Shown here: piece after piece, positions 51,361-61,943 of the stretch
How positions within the stretch are numbered: position 1 is the stretch's first letter
How the letters are laid out: each line of letters opens with the position of its first letter
The notes under the pieces: model-generated
Databases searched by the model: none
The model's input: only the letters and a program-made list of their open reading frames with translations
What the model was told of the DNA's origin: nothing
Source of the DNA: Mycolicibacterium mengxianglii
Lineage (GTDB): Bacteria > Actinomycetota > Actinomycetes > Mycobacteriales > Mycobacteriaceae
Length of the DNA stretch: 64,000 nt
Assembly (NCBI RefSeq): GCF_015710575.1
Contig: NZ_CP065373.1
Coordinates: forward strand, 5,332,001 to 5,396,000
Direction of reading: 5' to 3'
Position numbers and translations under genes: made by a program

Positions 51361-52722
51361 ATGCTTCACACCACTACACGCCAGCTGAGCGGCTGGGGAC
51401 GCACGGCGCCTACCGTCGCCGAGGTGCTGAGCACCCCGGACGCCGAAGAGATCGTCCGGGCCGTCACCCAGGCCGGACCCCGCGGTGTGATCGCCCGCGG
51501 TCTGGGCCGTTCCTACGGCGACAACGCCCAAAACGGTGGCGGGCTGGTGATCGACATGCCCGCCCTGAACCGCATTCACTCGATCAGCGCCGACGATGCA
51601 ATTGTCGACGTCGACGGCGGAGTGAACCTGGACCAGCTGATGAAGGCGGCGCTGCCGTTCGGATTGTGGGTTCCGGTGCTGCCCGGTACCCGCCAGGTCA
51701 CCATCGGCGGCGCGATCGCCTGCGATATCCACGGCAAGAATCACCACAGCGCAGGCAGCTTCGGCAACCACGTGCGCTCGATGGAGCTGCTGACCGCTGA
51801 CGGCCAGGTCCGTCATCTCACCCCCGACGGCGAGAACTCCCGGCTGTTCTGGGCGACCGTCGGCGGCAACGGGCTGACCGGCATCATCTTGCGCGCGACC
51901 ATCGAGATGACCCCGACCGAGACGGCGTACTTCATCGCCGACGGCGACGTCACCCACAGTCTCGACGAGACCATCGCGTTCCACAGCGACGGCAGCGAGG
52001 CCAACTACACGTACTCCAGCGCGTGGTTCGACGCCATCAGTCCCCCGCCGAAGTTGGGCCGCGCCGCGATCTCCCGCGGCTCACTGGCCACGCTGGACCA
52101 GCTGCCGCCGAAGCTGCGCAAGAATCCGCTGAAATTCGAGGCGCCCCAGCTACTCACGCTGCCCGACGTGTTCCCCGACGGCCTGGCCAACAAATACACC
52201 TTCTCGCCCATCGGCGAGCTCTGGTACCGCAAGTCCGGCACCTACCGCGGCAAGGTGCAGAATCTGACGCAGTTCTACCACCCACTCGACATGTTCGGTG
52301 AGTGGAACCGGGCGTATGGCCCCTCCGGCTTCCTGCAGTACCAGTTTGTGGTGCCCACCAAGGCCGTCGAGGAGTTCAAGGGCATCATCGGTGACATCCA
52401 GCGCTCCGGGCACTACTCGTTCCTGAACGTGTTCAAACTGTTCGGCCCGGGAAACCAAGCGCCACTGAGCTTTCCGATTCCGGGCTGGAACGTCTGCGTG
52501 GACTTCCCGATCAAGGCCGGGCTGGGCGAGTTCGTCGCCGAACTCGACCGTCGCGTCCTGGAGTTCGGCGGACGGCTCTACACCGCCAAGGATTCCCGCA
52601 CCAGCGCTGAAACCTTCCACGCCATGTACCCGCGGATCGACGAATGGATCGCGGTTCGCCGCGAAGTCGATCCCGACGGCGTGTTCGTATCCGACATGGC
52701 CCGACGCTTGGAGCTGCTGTAA
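51361..52722 (+). CDS. dprE1: decaprenylphosphoryl-beta-D-ribose 2-oxidase DprE1
   Basis: A 453-residue FAD oxidase making the 2-keto intermediate of decaprenyl-phospho-arabinose. The FAD loop is [16 protein letters not shown]; the substrate region is [17 protein letters not shown]; the lysine in [10 protein letters not shown] is conserved. Cys379 in [10 protein letters not shown] corresponds to Cys387 of M. tuberculosis, the residue attacked by benzothiazinones, so the covalent target is present. The protein is eight residues shorter than the M. tuberculosis one, at the N-terminus. The next gene begins directly after the stop. Confidence 0.97.
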   Translation: MLHTTTRQLSGWGRTAPTVAEVLSTPDAEEIVRAVTQAGPRGVIARGLGRSYGDNAQNGGGLVIDMPALNRIHSISADDAIVDVDGGVNLDQLMKAALPFGLWVPVLPGTRQVTIGGAIACDIHGKNHHSAGSFGNHVRSMELLTADGQVRHLTPDGENSRLFWATVGGNGLTGIILRATIEMTPTETAYFIADGDVTHSLDETIAFHSDGSEANYTYSSAWFDAISPPPKLGRAAISRGSLATLDQLPPKLRKNPLKFEAPQLLTLPDVFPDGLANKYTFSPIGELWYRKSGTYRGKVQNLTQFYHPLDMFGEWNRAYGPSGFLQYQFVVPTKAVEEFKGIIGDIQRSGHYSFLNVFKLFGPGNQAPLSFPIPGWNVCVDFPIKAGLGEFVAELDRRVLEFGGRLYTAKDSRTSAETFHAMYPRIDEWIAVRREVDPDGVFVSDMARRLELL

Positions 52723-53487
52723 ATGGTGTTTGACGCCGTGGGTAACCCCCAGAGAATCCTGCTGCTCGGCGGCACGTCCGAGATCGGACTGGCCATCTGC
52801 GAGCGCTACCTCTCCGATGCTCCGGCACACATCGTGCTGGCCGCGTTGCCCAATGACCCGGGTCGAGACGCCGCCGTCGCACAGATGCAGGCCGCCGGCG
52901 CCAAATCCGTGGAGGTCATCGACTTCGACGCCGTCGACACCGCCTCGCACCCTGCGGTGATCGACAAGGCCTTCGGGTCAGGGGATGTCGACGTCGCCAT
53001 CGTGGCATTCGGGTTGCTCGGCGACGCCGAGGAACTGTGGCAGAACCAGCGCAAAGCCGTTCAGATCGCCGAGATCAACTACACCGCAGCAGTTTCGGTT
53101 GGAGTGCTGCTCGGCGAGAAGATGCGCGCGCAGGGCTCGGGCCGCATCATCGCGATGAGCTCGGCAGCCGGCGAACGGGTACGCAGGTCGAACTTCGTCT
53201 ACGGATCCACCAAGGCCGGCCTCGACGGTTTCTACCTCGGCCTCGGAGAAGCGTTGCGCGAGTACGGAGTCCACGTACTGGTGATACGCCCCGGGCAGGT
53301 ACGCACCCGGATGAGCGCTCACGTCAAAGAAGCACCGCTCACCGTCGACAAGGAGTACGTCGCCAATCTGGCCGTCACCGCGTCGGCCAAGGGCAAGGAC
53401 CTGGTGTGGGCGCCCGGAGCGTTCCGCTACGTGATGATGGTGCTGCGCCATGTCCCGCGCCCCATTTTCCGTAAACTGCCCATCTGA
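52723..53487 (+). CDS. dprE2: decaprenylphosphoryl-2-keto-ribose reductase DprE2
   Basis: A 254-residue SDR that reduces the DprE1 product to decaprenyl-phospho-arabinose. It has [14 protein letters not shown], Ser in MSSAAGERV and Tyr-x3-Lys in VYGSTKAGL. The start ATG follows the dprE1 TAA without a gap. The C-terminal hydrophobic end ([19 protein letters not shown]) may associate with the membrane. Confidence 0.96.
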   Translation: MVFDAVGNPQRILLLGGTSEIGLAICERYLSDAPAHIVLAALPNDPGRDAAVAQMQAAGAKSVEVIDFDAVDTASHPAVIDKAFGSGDVDVAIVAFGLLGDAEELWQNQRKAVQIAEINYTAAVSVGVLLGEKMRAQGSGRIIAMSSAAGERVRRSNFVYGSTKAGLDGFYLGLGEALREYGVHVLVIRPGQVRTRMSAHVKEAPLTVDKEYVANLAVTASAKGKDLVWAPGAFRYVMMVLRHVPRPIFRKLPI

Positions 53488-53488
53488 G

Positions 53489-55369
53489 ATGAGGACCGCG
53501 CTGGCCTCGTCCAGCAGAACAGCCGGCCAGATGGCGTTGGCAGCGCTGGTGGCCGCCGCCGTGTCGGCGGTGGCACTGGTAGCCATCAGCCGCGTCCAAT
53601 GGCCCGCCTTCCCGTCGAGCAATCAACTTCACGCGCTCACCACCGTGGGCCAGTTTTGCTGCCTGGCAGCACTGTTGACCGCGGGTTGGTGCTGGCAGCG
53701 CGGCAGGCAATGGCTGGCCTACGGCACGGCATGGGTGGCGCTGCCCGCGTTCGTGGTCGCGACGCTCGGCATGCCACTCGGGGCCACCAAGCTCTACCTG
53801 TTCGGCATCTCCGTCGACCAGCAGTTCCGCACCGAGTACGTGACGCGGCTGGCCGACAGCCCGGCGCTGCGCGATATGACCTATGCGGGGCTGCCGCCCT
53901 ACTATCCGCCCGGCTGGTTCTGGCTCGGGGGCCGCGCCGCCGCACTGTCCGGCACCCCCGGCTGGGAGATCTACAAGCCCTGGGCGATCACCTCGATCGC
54001 GATCGCGGTGGCGCTGGCATTTGTGCTGTGGGCCCGGATGATTCGGTTCACCTACGCGCTGATCGTGACGACCGCGACCGCGGCGGTGACCATCGCCTAC
54101 GCCTCGCCGGAGCCCTACAGCGCGATGATCACCGTGCTGCTGCCACCGGTGCTGGTGCTGGCCTGGTCAGGGCTTCGGGGAGCTGAACGCAAATCCGGCA
54201 CAGGCGGGTGGGCGGCCGTCGTCGGCGTCGGGATCTTCCTCGGTGTGACCGCAACGTTCTACACCCTGCTGCTGGGACTGTCCGCGCTGACGGTGACCGC
54301 GATGGCCGTGACCATCGCCGTGTCCCGGCGCAGCATCGAACCGCTGCTGAGGTTGGCCGTCGCCGCGGTGATCGCCGTGGCCATCGCCCTGATCACCTGG
54401 CTGCCGTTCCTGCTGCGCGCGCTACGCGAACCCATGTCGGACACCGGCAGCGCCATGCACTACCTGCCCAACGACGGCGCCGTCCTGACGTTTCCGATGC
54501 TGCAGTTCTCGCTGCTGGGTGCGCTCTGCCTGCTGGGCACCATCTGGCTGATCGTGCGGGCCCGATCCTCGGTGCGCGCGGGTGCACTGGCGGTCGGAGT
54601 GCTGTCGGTCTACCTGTGGTCGCTGCTGTCCATGCTCACCACGCTGGCCGGCACCACGTTGTTGTCGTTCCGGCTGCAGCCGACGCTGACCGTCCTGCTG
54701 ACCGCCGCCGGGGTGTTCGGCTTCCTCGAGGTGAGTGTGGCCGCCGCGACGCGCTGGAATCGGCGGTTGATCCCGGTCGCGGCCGCTGTAGGGCTGGCCG
54801 GGGCGATGGCGTTCAGCCAGGACATCCCCGACGTGCTGCGGCCCGACCTGACCGTTGCCTACACCGACACCGACGGTGACGGGCAACGCGGAGACCGCAG
54901 GCCGCCGGGGGCCGAGCAGTACTACGCCGAGCTCGACGCGACGATCCAGGAGCACACCGGCCGACCTCGCGACGAGACCGTGGTGCTGACCGCCGACTAC
55001 AGCTTCCTGTCCTTCTACCCCTACTTCGGGTTCCAGGGACTGACGTCGCACTACGCCAACCCGCTGGCCCAGTTCGACGCGCGGGCCGCCGCAATCGAGA
55101 GCTGGGCGGAGCTCGACGACAGCACCGAATTCCTGGCCGCCCTCGACGAGCTGCCCTGGGAGCCGCCGACGGTGTTCCTGATGCGCCGCGGCGCCTCGGG
55201 CACCGGTTCCGGCGGCACCTACACGTTGCGACTGGCCGAGGACGTCTACCCCAACCAGCCCAATGTGCGCCGGTACACCGTCGAACTGGACTCGGCCCTG
55301 TTCGAGGGCCCGGAATTCAGCGTCGAGACCGTCGGCCCCTTCGTCCTGGCGATCAGAAACTCCGGCTGA
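53489..55369 (+). CDS. aftA: arabinofuranosyltransferase AftA
   Basis: A 626-residue GT-C enzyme (Rv3792) that puts the first arabinofuranose on galactan, using decaprenyl-phospho-arabinose. About a dozen membrane segments fill the first 430 residues; an extracytoplasmic domain follows ([25 protein letters not shown]). It starts one base after the dprE2 stop and overlaps the embC start (TGATG). Confidence 0.95.
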   Translation: MRTALASSSRTAGQMALAALVAAAVSAVALVAISRVQWPAFPSSNQLHALTTVGQFCCLAALLTAGWCWQRGRQWLAYGTAWVALPAFVVATLGMPLGATKLYLFGISVDQQFRTEYVTRLADSPALRDMTYAGLPPYYPPGWFWLGGRAAALSGTPGWEIYKPWAITSIAIAVALAFVLWARMIRFTYALIVTTATAAVTIAYASPEPYSAMITVLLPPVLVLAWSGLRGAERKSGTGGWAAVVGVGIFLGVTATFYTLLLGLSALTVTAMAVTIAVSRRSIEPLLRLAVAAVIAVAIALITWLPFLLRALREPMSDTGSAMHYLPNDGAVLTFPMLQFSLLGALCLLGTIWLIVRARSSVRAGALAVGVLSVYLWSLLSMLTTLAGTTLLSFRLQPTLTVLLTAAGVFGFLEVSVAAATRWNRRLIPVAAAVGLAGAMAFSQDIPDVLRPDLTVAYTDTDGDGQRGDRRPPGAEQYYAELDATIQEHTGRPRDETVVLTADYSFLSFYPYFGFQGLTSHYANPLAQFDARAAAIESWAELDDSTEFLAALDELPWEPPTVFLMRRGASGTGSGGTYTLRLAEDVYPNQPNVRRYTVELDSALFEGPEFSVETVGPFVLAIRNSG

Positions 55370-58300
55370 TGGCCTTGCAATTACCATCTACGTCCGTGAT
55401 CGACGCGGTGCCCACCTACCGAACAGCCAGAACCATCGCTGTCGTCACCGGACTCCTCGGTGCGCTGTTGGCCATCGCCACCCCGTTCCTGCCGATCAAG
55501 CAGACCACCGCCCAACTGAGCTGGCCACAAAACGGGGTCCTCGAGAGCGTGACCGCGCCGCTGATCGGCTACGTCGCCACCGACCTGAGCATCACGATGC
55601 CCTGCTCGGTGGCCGCGGGCCTGGCCGGACCCGCCAACGTCAACCGCACGGTGCTGCTGTCCACCGTGCCCAAGCAGGCCCCCAGGCCGTCGACCGCGGA
55701 CTGCTCGTCGAACGCGCCAACAACAACCTCGTCGTCGTCGTGCGCAACACCCCGGTGGTGGTGGCGCCGATGAGGGCGGTGTTGGGGCCCGACTGCGAGC
55801 GGCTGGAGTTCACCGCCCAGGCCGACAAGGTGACCGCCGAGTTCGTCGGCCTCACCGAGGCGGACAATCCGACCAGCACCTCCGAGGACCCTGACGCGCC
55901 GCTGCGCGGTGAACGCAGCGGCTACGACTTCCGGCCACAGATCGTCGGCGTCTTCACCGACCTGTCCGGTCCGGCACCGCCCGGGCTGGAGCTCGCCGCC
56001 ACTCTCGACACCCGCTACAGCAGCGCCCCGAGCACACTCAAGCTCATCGTGATGGTCCTCGGCGTGCTGCTGACCATTGCCTCCCTGGTCGCACTGCACC
56101 GCCTCGACACCGCCGACGGGGTGCGGCACCGGCGGTTCCTCCCGCCGCGCTGGTGGTCGATCACCGGGCTGGACGCGCTGGTGGCCGCGGTGCTGGTGTG
56201 GTGGCACTTCGTCGGGGCCAACACCGCCGACGACGGCTACATCCTGACAATGGCCCGCGTCTCCGAGAACGCCGGCTACATGGCCAACTACTACCGCTGG
56301 TTCGGCACCCCGGAGGCGCCGTTCGGCTGGTACTACGACCTGCTCTCGCTCTGGTCACACGTCACCACCGCCAGTGTGTGGATGCGGCTGCCCACCCTGC
56401 TGATGGCGCTGGCCTGCTGGTGGATCATCAGCCGCGAGGTGATGCCCCGGCTCGGCTCCGCGGTCAAACACAGCCGCGCGGCCGCCTGGACCGCGGCGGG
56501 GATGTTCCTGGCGGTCTGGCTGCCACTCAACAACGGGCTCCGGCCGGAGCCGATCATCGCCCTGGGCATCCTGCTGACCTGGTGCTCGGTGGAACGCGCC
56601 GTGGCCACCAGCAGGCTGCTGCCCGTCGCGGTGGCCTGCATCATCGGCGCGCTGACCCTGTTCTCCGGTCCGACGGGCATCGCATCGGTGGGCGCGCTGC
56701 TGGTCGCCATCGGGCCGCTGCTGACGATCCTGCGCCGCCGGTCCAGCCAGTTCGGGCTGGCGCCGCTGCTGGCGCCGATCCTGGCCGCGTGCACCGTCAC
56801 GGCCATCCTGATCTTCCGCGACCAGTCCTTCGCCGCCGAGATCCAGGCCAGCACCTTCAAGTCCGCGGTCGGCCCGAGCCTCGCCTGGTTCGACGAGCAC
56901 ACCCGCTACGAGCGGCTGTTCATGGCCACCCCCGACGGCTCGATCGCACGCCGGTTCGCTGTGCTGGCGATCCTGGTGGCGCTGGGTGTGTCGGTGGCGA
57001 TGACGCTGCGCAAGGGCCGGATCCCCGGCACCGCGGGCGGGCCGAGCCGGCGCATCATCGGCATCACGGTCATCTCGTTCCTGGCGATGATGTTCACCCC
57101 GACGAAGTGGACACACCACTTCGGGGTGTTCGCCGGGCTCGCCGGCTCACTGGGCGCGCTGGCCGCCGTCGCGGTGACGGCCCATGCGATGAAATCACGG
57201 CGCAACCGCAGCGTGTTCGTCGCCATCGTGCTGTTCATGGTGGCCCTGTCGTTCGCCAGCGTGAACGGCTGGTGGTACGTGTCGAACTTCGGTGTGCCCT
57301 GGTCGAATCAGTTCCCCTCCTTCAAGTTCGGCTACACCACGATCCTGCTCGGGCTCGCGGTGCTGGCGCTGCTGTTCGCCACGTGGGTGCACTTCTCTTC
57401 CCGCGGCGAACGACCATGGCGGCCCACCCGGTTCGGTCGACTCCTGCACTCCCCGTTGGCGATCGCCACGTGGGCCCTGGTGCTGTTCCAGGTGGTGTCG
57501 CTGACCCTGGCGATGATCTGGCAGTACCCGGCCTGGTCGGTGGGCCGGTCGAACCTGCAGGCACTGACCGGCAAGACCTGCGGCCTGGCCACCGACGTCA
57601 TGGTCGAGCAGGACCCCAACGCGGGCATGCTCACGCCGGTCGACGTGCCGGTTGCCGACGCCCTGGGCGAGGTGACGTCAATCGGCTTCTCCCCCAACGG
57701 CATCCCCACCGACGTCTCCCCCGACCCGGTGACCGATTCGCAGACCAGTGACAACTTCGCCGACTCCGACGGCAGCAGCGACGAAGCAACCGAGGCCGGC
57801 ACCGAAGGCGGCACCACGGCCACCACCGGCGCCAACGGCTCCCGCGCCCGCCTTCCCTACGGCCTGGATCCCGCCACCACACCCGTGCTGGGCAGCTGGC
57901 GCTCAGGGGTGCAGGTACCGGCATTCCTGCGCTCGGCCTGGTACCAGCTGCCCGCCCGCGACGAGGCCGGGCCGCTGCTGGTGGTCTCGGCGGCCGGCCG
58001 CTTCGACCCCAGCGACGTCCAGGTGCAGTGGGCCGGCCCCGACGGCGACGAGCCCGCGGGTTCCCTCGGATTCGGCGACGTCGGTGCCGCGCCGGCCTGG
58101 CGCAATCTGCGCGCCCCCATGTCCGCCATCCCCGCAGACGCCACCCGCATCCGCCTGGTGGCCACCGAGGACGACCTGGCCCCGGACACCTGGCTGGCGC
58201 TGACACCGCCACGAATCCCGGCACTGCAGAGCCTGCAGCAGGTGGTCGGGTCCTCCGACCCGGTGCTGCTGGACTGGCTGGTCGGCCTGGCGTTCCCCTG

Positions 58301-58604
58301 CCAACGGCCGTTCGGCCACCACAACGGCGTCACCGAGGTGCCCAAGTGGCGGATCCTGCCCGACCGGTTCGGCGCCGAAGCCAACTCGCCGGTGATGGAC
58401 AACCTGGGCGGCGGCCCCCTGGGCATCAGCGAGCTGCTCTTCCGGGCGACGACGGTGCCCACCTATTTGCAGGACGACTGGTTCCGCGACTGGGGTGCGC
58501 TGCAGCGGCTCGTGCAGTTCTATCCGGACGCCCAGCCGGCGCGGCTGGATCTCGGTGCCGAGACCCGCAGCGGGCTGTGGGATCCCGGGCCACTGCGGCA
58601 CTGA
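55369..58604 (+). pseudogene. embC: arabinosyltransferase EmbC, interrupted by a one-base frameshift
   Basis: A GT-C arabinosyltransferase that extends the arabinan of lipoarabinomannan. The first 105 codons read normally to LLSTVPKQAP, then the frame continues as nonsense to a stop at 55773. The correct EmbC sequence (QAVDRGLLVER...) resumes in another frame from 55683 and runs to 58604. Position 55679-55683 is a run of five C where six would keep the frame. Otherwise the gene is whole: TADDGYILTMARVSENAGYM acidic loop, membrane region, and C-terminal sugar-binding domain; the repaired length is 1078 residues. It is either a real null or a sequencing/assembly error in a C run. Confidence 0.9.
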
Positions 58605-58697
58605 ACCCGCAGCGTGTGGGGATTCGAGGCGGGGAGTTGACCCGGCCCCGGCCCGGCGACGTGGACCACACAAGTACGTCGCCTACCATCGAGCCTC

Positions 58698-61600
58698 GTG
58701 CCCGCACACCGCCTAGCCCGTCTCATCGCCGTCGTCGCGGGCATCGCCGGGATCCTGTTGTGCGGCATCGTCCCGGTGTTGCCGGTCAAACAGACCACCG
58801 CCGCCGTCGCCTGGCCGCAGGGGCCCGGCACTGATGGCTTCGTCTCCGACGTCACCGCCCCCCTGGTCTCCGGAGCACCGCTGACCCTGGACATCTCCGT
58901 CCCCTGCCAGGCCGTGGCCACCCTGCCTGCCGACGGCGGAGTCGTCATCTCCACCGTCCCCGCGGGCGGTATCGACGCCGGCCGCAACGGTCTGTTCGTC
59001 CGCGCCAACGCCCGATCGGTATTCGTCGTCTTCCGTGACACCGTGGCCGCCGTCGCACCGCGGCCGGCTGTGGAGAGCGGTGCCTGCAGCGTCATCCACA
59101 TCTGGGCCGACATCACGGGCGTCGGCGCTGAGTTCGTCGGCATCCCCGGCGCGGTAGGCACCGAGCCCGCCGAAAAGAAACCCCAGGTGGCCGGCATCTT
59201 CACCGACCTGGAGGTGGCTCCGCAGGACGGGCTGTCGGCCCGGGTGGACATCGACACCCGCTTCATCACCAGCCCGACGCCGCTGAAGCTGATCGTGATG
59301 GTCCTCGGCGTCGCCTGCGTCATCGCCTCGATCGTCGCGCTTGCGCTGCTGGACCGGCGGGTGCGGGGACCCGGCCCTGGCATGATGCGGCGGTTCCTAC
59401 GGGTGGGAGTGGCGACCTGGATCGCCGACATCGGGGTGACCGCGACGCTGGTGCTCTGGCACATCATCGGCGCCACCTCCTCCGACGACGGCTACAACCT
59501 GACCATCGCCCGGATCTCGTCAGAAGCCGGCTACACCGCCAACTACTACCGCTACTTCGGCACCACCGAGGCGCCGTTCGACTGGTACCAGTCGGTGCTC
59601 GCCCAACTGGCCGCGATCAGCACCGCCGGCGTGTGGATGCGGGTCCCGGCCCTGCTGGCCGGCATCGGAACCTGGCTGGTGCTGAGCCGCTGGGTGATCC
59701 CCCGGCTGGGGCGCCCGCTGGCGGGCAACCGGGTCACGGTGCTGACCGGCGCCGCGGTGTTCCTGGCCAGCTGGCTGGCCTTCAACAACGGCTTGCGCCC
59801 CGAGCCGCTGATCGCCTTCGGAACGGTCGTGGTCTGGGCGCTGATCGAGAACAGCATCGGCACCCGTCGGCTGTGGCCGGCGGCGGTGGCCGTCGTGGTC
59901 GCCGTCTTCTGCGTGACCCTGGCCCCGCAAGGCCTGGTCGCGGTCGCGCCGCTGCTCGTCGGTGCCCGCGCCGTCGCCCGCATCGTCGGCGCCCGCCGCG
60001 CCGACACCGGAGTGCTGGCCCCGGTGGCCACTCTGCTGTCCTCGTTGTCCCTGATCTTCGTGGTGGTGTTCCGCGACCAGACGCTGGCCACCGTCGCCGA
60101 GTCCGCCCGCATCAAGTACGTCGTCGGCCCCACGATCGCGTGGTACCAGGACTTCCTGCGGCCCTACTTCCTGACCGTCGAAGACAGCATCGACGGCTCC
60201 CTGACCCGCCGCTTCGCCTTCTTCGTACTGCTGCTGTGCCTCTTCGGGGTGCTGGCCGTACTGCTGCGGCGCGGACGCGTGCCCGGCGCGGCCAACGGAC
60301 CCGTCTGGCGGCTGCTCGGCACCACCTTCGTCGGCCTGCTGCTGCTCACCTTCACCCCCACCAAATGGGCCATCCAGTACGGCGTGTTCGCCGGCCTGGC
60401 CGGCGCGCTGGGCGCGGTCACCGCGTTCGCGTTCTCCCGGGTCGGGCTGCACAATCGGCGGAACCTGGCGCTGTACGTCACGGCGCTGCTGTTCGTCCTG
60501 GCGTGGGCCACCTCGGGCTGGAACTCCTGGTTCGACATCGGCAACTACGGGGTGCCGTGGTTCGACCGGCCGCCGGTGATCGCGGGCCGGCCCGTCACGT
60601 CGATGTTCCTGGTATTGGCCATCGCGAGCGGATTGCTGGCCGCCTGGCTGCACTTCCGGATGGACTACGCCGGGCACACCGAGGTCCGTAACAGCCGTCG
60701 CAACCGGGTGCTGGCGTCGACCCCATTGCTGGTGGTCGCGACCATCATGGTGGTTCTCGAAGTCGGTTCGATGCTCAAGGGTGCCGTCCAGCGCTACCCC
60801 GCCTACACCAATGCCTCGGCCAACATCGCCGCATTGACCTCCGACAAGAGCTGCGCACTGGCCGACAACGTGCTGGTGGAGAACGACACGAACGCCGGCA
60901 TGCTGTCCCCGGTCCCCGGCCAGGAGTTCGGGGAGTACGGCCCATTGGGCGGCGCCGACCCCGTGGGCTTCAACCCCAACGGCGTCAGCGACTCACTGGA
61001 CCCCACAGAACCCGTCTCGATCAAACCGGGCACACCGAACTCCGACGGCACACCGAACAAACCGAACATCGGCGTCGGCTACTCGGCGGGCACCGGCGGC
61101 GGGTACGGACCCGTCGGCGTCAACGGCTCACGGGTGTTCCTGCCGTTCGGCCTCGACCCGGAGAGCACCCCGGTGATGGGCAGCTTCGACGAGAACACAG
61201 TCGCCGCCGAGGCCACCTCCGCCTGGTATGAACTGCCGCCGCGGACCGCGGACCGGCCCCTGGTCACCGTCGCCGCCGCCGGTGCCATCTGGTCCTACAA
61301 CGAAGAGGGCGAGTTCAGCTACGGCCAGTCCCTGAAGCTGCAGTGGGGCGTGCGGGGGCCGGACGGCCAGTTCACCGAACTGGACGAGGTCCAGCCCATC
61401 GACATCCACCCACAGCGGGCCTGGCGCAATCTGCGTTTCCCGTTGGCGTGGGCACCGCCGGAAGCCAACGTCGCCCGCATCGTCGCCGACGACCCCAATC
61501 TGTCCACCGATCAGTGGTTCGCGTTCACCCCGCCCCGGGTCCCCGTACTGGAGACGGCGCAGGATTTCCTGGGCTCCGACACTCCGGTGCTGATGGACGT

Positions 61601-61943
61601 CGCGGTGGCCGCCAACTTCCCCTGCCAGCGCCCGTTCTCGGAGCGTCTCGGCGTGGCCGAACTCCCGGAGTACCGCATTCTTCCCAACTTCGACCAGACG
61701 CTGGCGTCGTCGAACCTCTGGCAGAGCGCCGAGGACGGCGGTCCGTTCCTGTTCATCCAGGCGCTGCTGAGCACTTCGACCATTCCGACCTACCTGCGTG
61801 ACGACTGGTATCGCGACTGGGGTTCCATTGAGCGCTACGAGCGGGTGGTACCCGCGGCGCAGGCCCCGACCGCCGAGATCGAACAGGGCTCGATGCAGGT
61901 GTTCGGCTGGAGCCGGCCCGGACCGATCAGGGCGCTGCCATGA
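58698..61943 (+). CDS. embA: arabinosyltransferase EmbA
   Basis: A 1081-residue GT-C enzyme that works with EmbB on the arabinan of arabinogalactan. N-terminal membrane segment; extracytoplasmic loop; the catalytic-site motif [28 protein letters not shown]; a multi-span core; and a C-terminal carbohydrate-binding domain ending PGPIRALP. The start is GTG at 58698, 93 bp after embC; that gap could hold a separate promoter. ATGA overlap with embB. Confidence 0.95.
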   Translation: MPAHRLARLIAVVAGIAGILLCGIVPVLPVKQTTAAVAWPQGPGTDGFVSDVTAPLVSGAPLTLDISVPCQAVATLPADGGVVISTVPAGGIDAGRNGLFVRANARSVFVVFRDTVAAVAPRPAVESGACSVIHIWADITGVGAEFVGIPGAVGTEPAEKKPQVAGIFTDLEVAPQDGLSARVDIDTRFITSPTPLKLIVMVLGVACVIASIVALALLDRRVRGPGPGMMRRFLRVGVATWIADIGVTATLVLWHIIGATSSDDGYNLTIARISSEAGYTANYYRYFGTTEAPFDWYQSVLAQLAAISTAGVWMRVPALLAGIGTWLVLSRWVIPRLGRPLAGNRVTVLTGAAVFLASWLAFNNGLRPEPLIAFGTVVVWALIENSIGTRRLWPAAVAVVVAVFCVTLAPQGLVAVAPLLVGARAVARIVGARRADTGVLAPVATLLSSLSLIFVVVFRDQTLATVAESARIKYVVGPTIAWYQDFLRPYFLTVEDSIDGSLTRRFAFFVLLLCLFGVLAVLLRRGRVPGAANGPVWRLLGTTFVGLLLLTFTPTKWAIQYGVFAGLAGALGAVTAFAFSRVGLHNRRNLALYVTALLFVLAWATSGWNSWFDIGNYGVPWFDRPPVIAGRPVTSMFLVLAIASGLLAAWLHFRMDYAGHTEVRNSRRNRVLASTPLLVVATIMVVLEVGSMLKGAVQRYPAYTNASANIAALTSDKSCALADNVLVENDTNAGMLSPVPGQEFGEYGPLGGADPVGFNPNGVSDSLDPTEPVSIKPGTPNSDGTPNKPNIGVGYSAGTGGGYGPVGVNGSRVFLPFGLDPESTPVMGSFDENTVAAEATSAWYELPPRTADRPLVTVAAAGAIWSYNEEGEFSYGQSLKLQWGVRGPDGQFTELDEVQPIDIHPQRAWRNLRFPLAWAPPEANVARIVADDPNLSTDQWFAFTPPRVPVLETAQDFLGSDTPVLMDVAVAANFPCQRPFSERLGVAELPEYRILPNFDQTLASSNLWQSAEDGGPFLFIQALLSTSTIPTYLRDDWYRDWGSIERYERVVPAAQAPTAEIEQGSMQVFGWSRPGPIRALP

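Noticed and set aside
55679..55773. programmed -1 frameshift in embC
   Set aside because: The C run could slip, but no Emb protein is known to use recoding and there is no clear stimulatory structure. A mutation or sequencing error is the simpler reading.
59520..60677. 385-codon and longer minus-strand frames across embA, embB and embC
   Set aside because: Their translations are Gln/Gly/Arg-rich shadows of the Emb proteins, with no ribosome sites or motifs.
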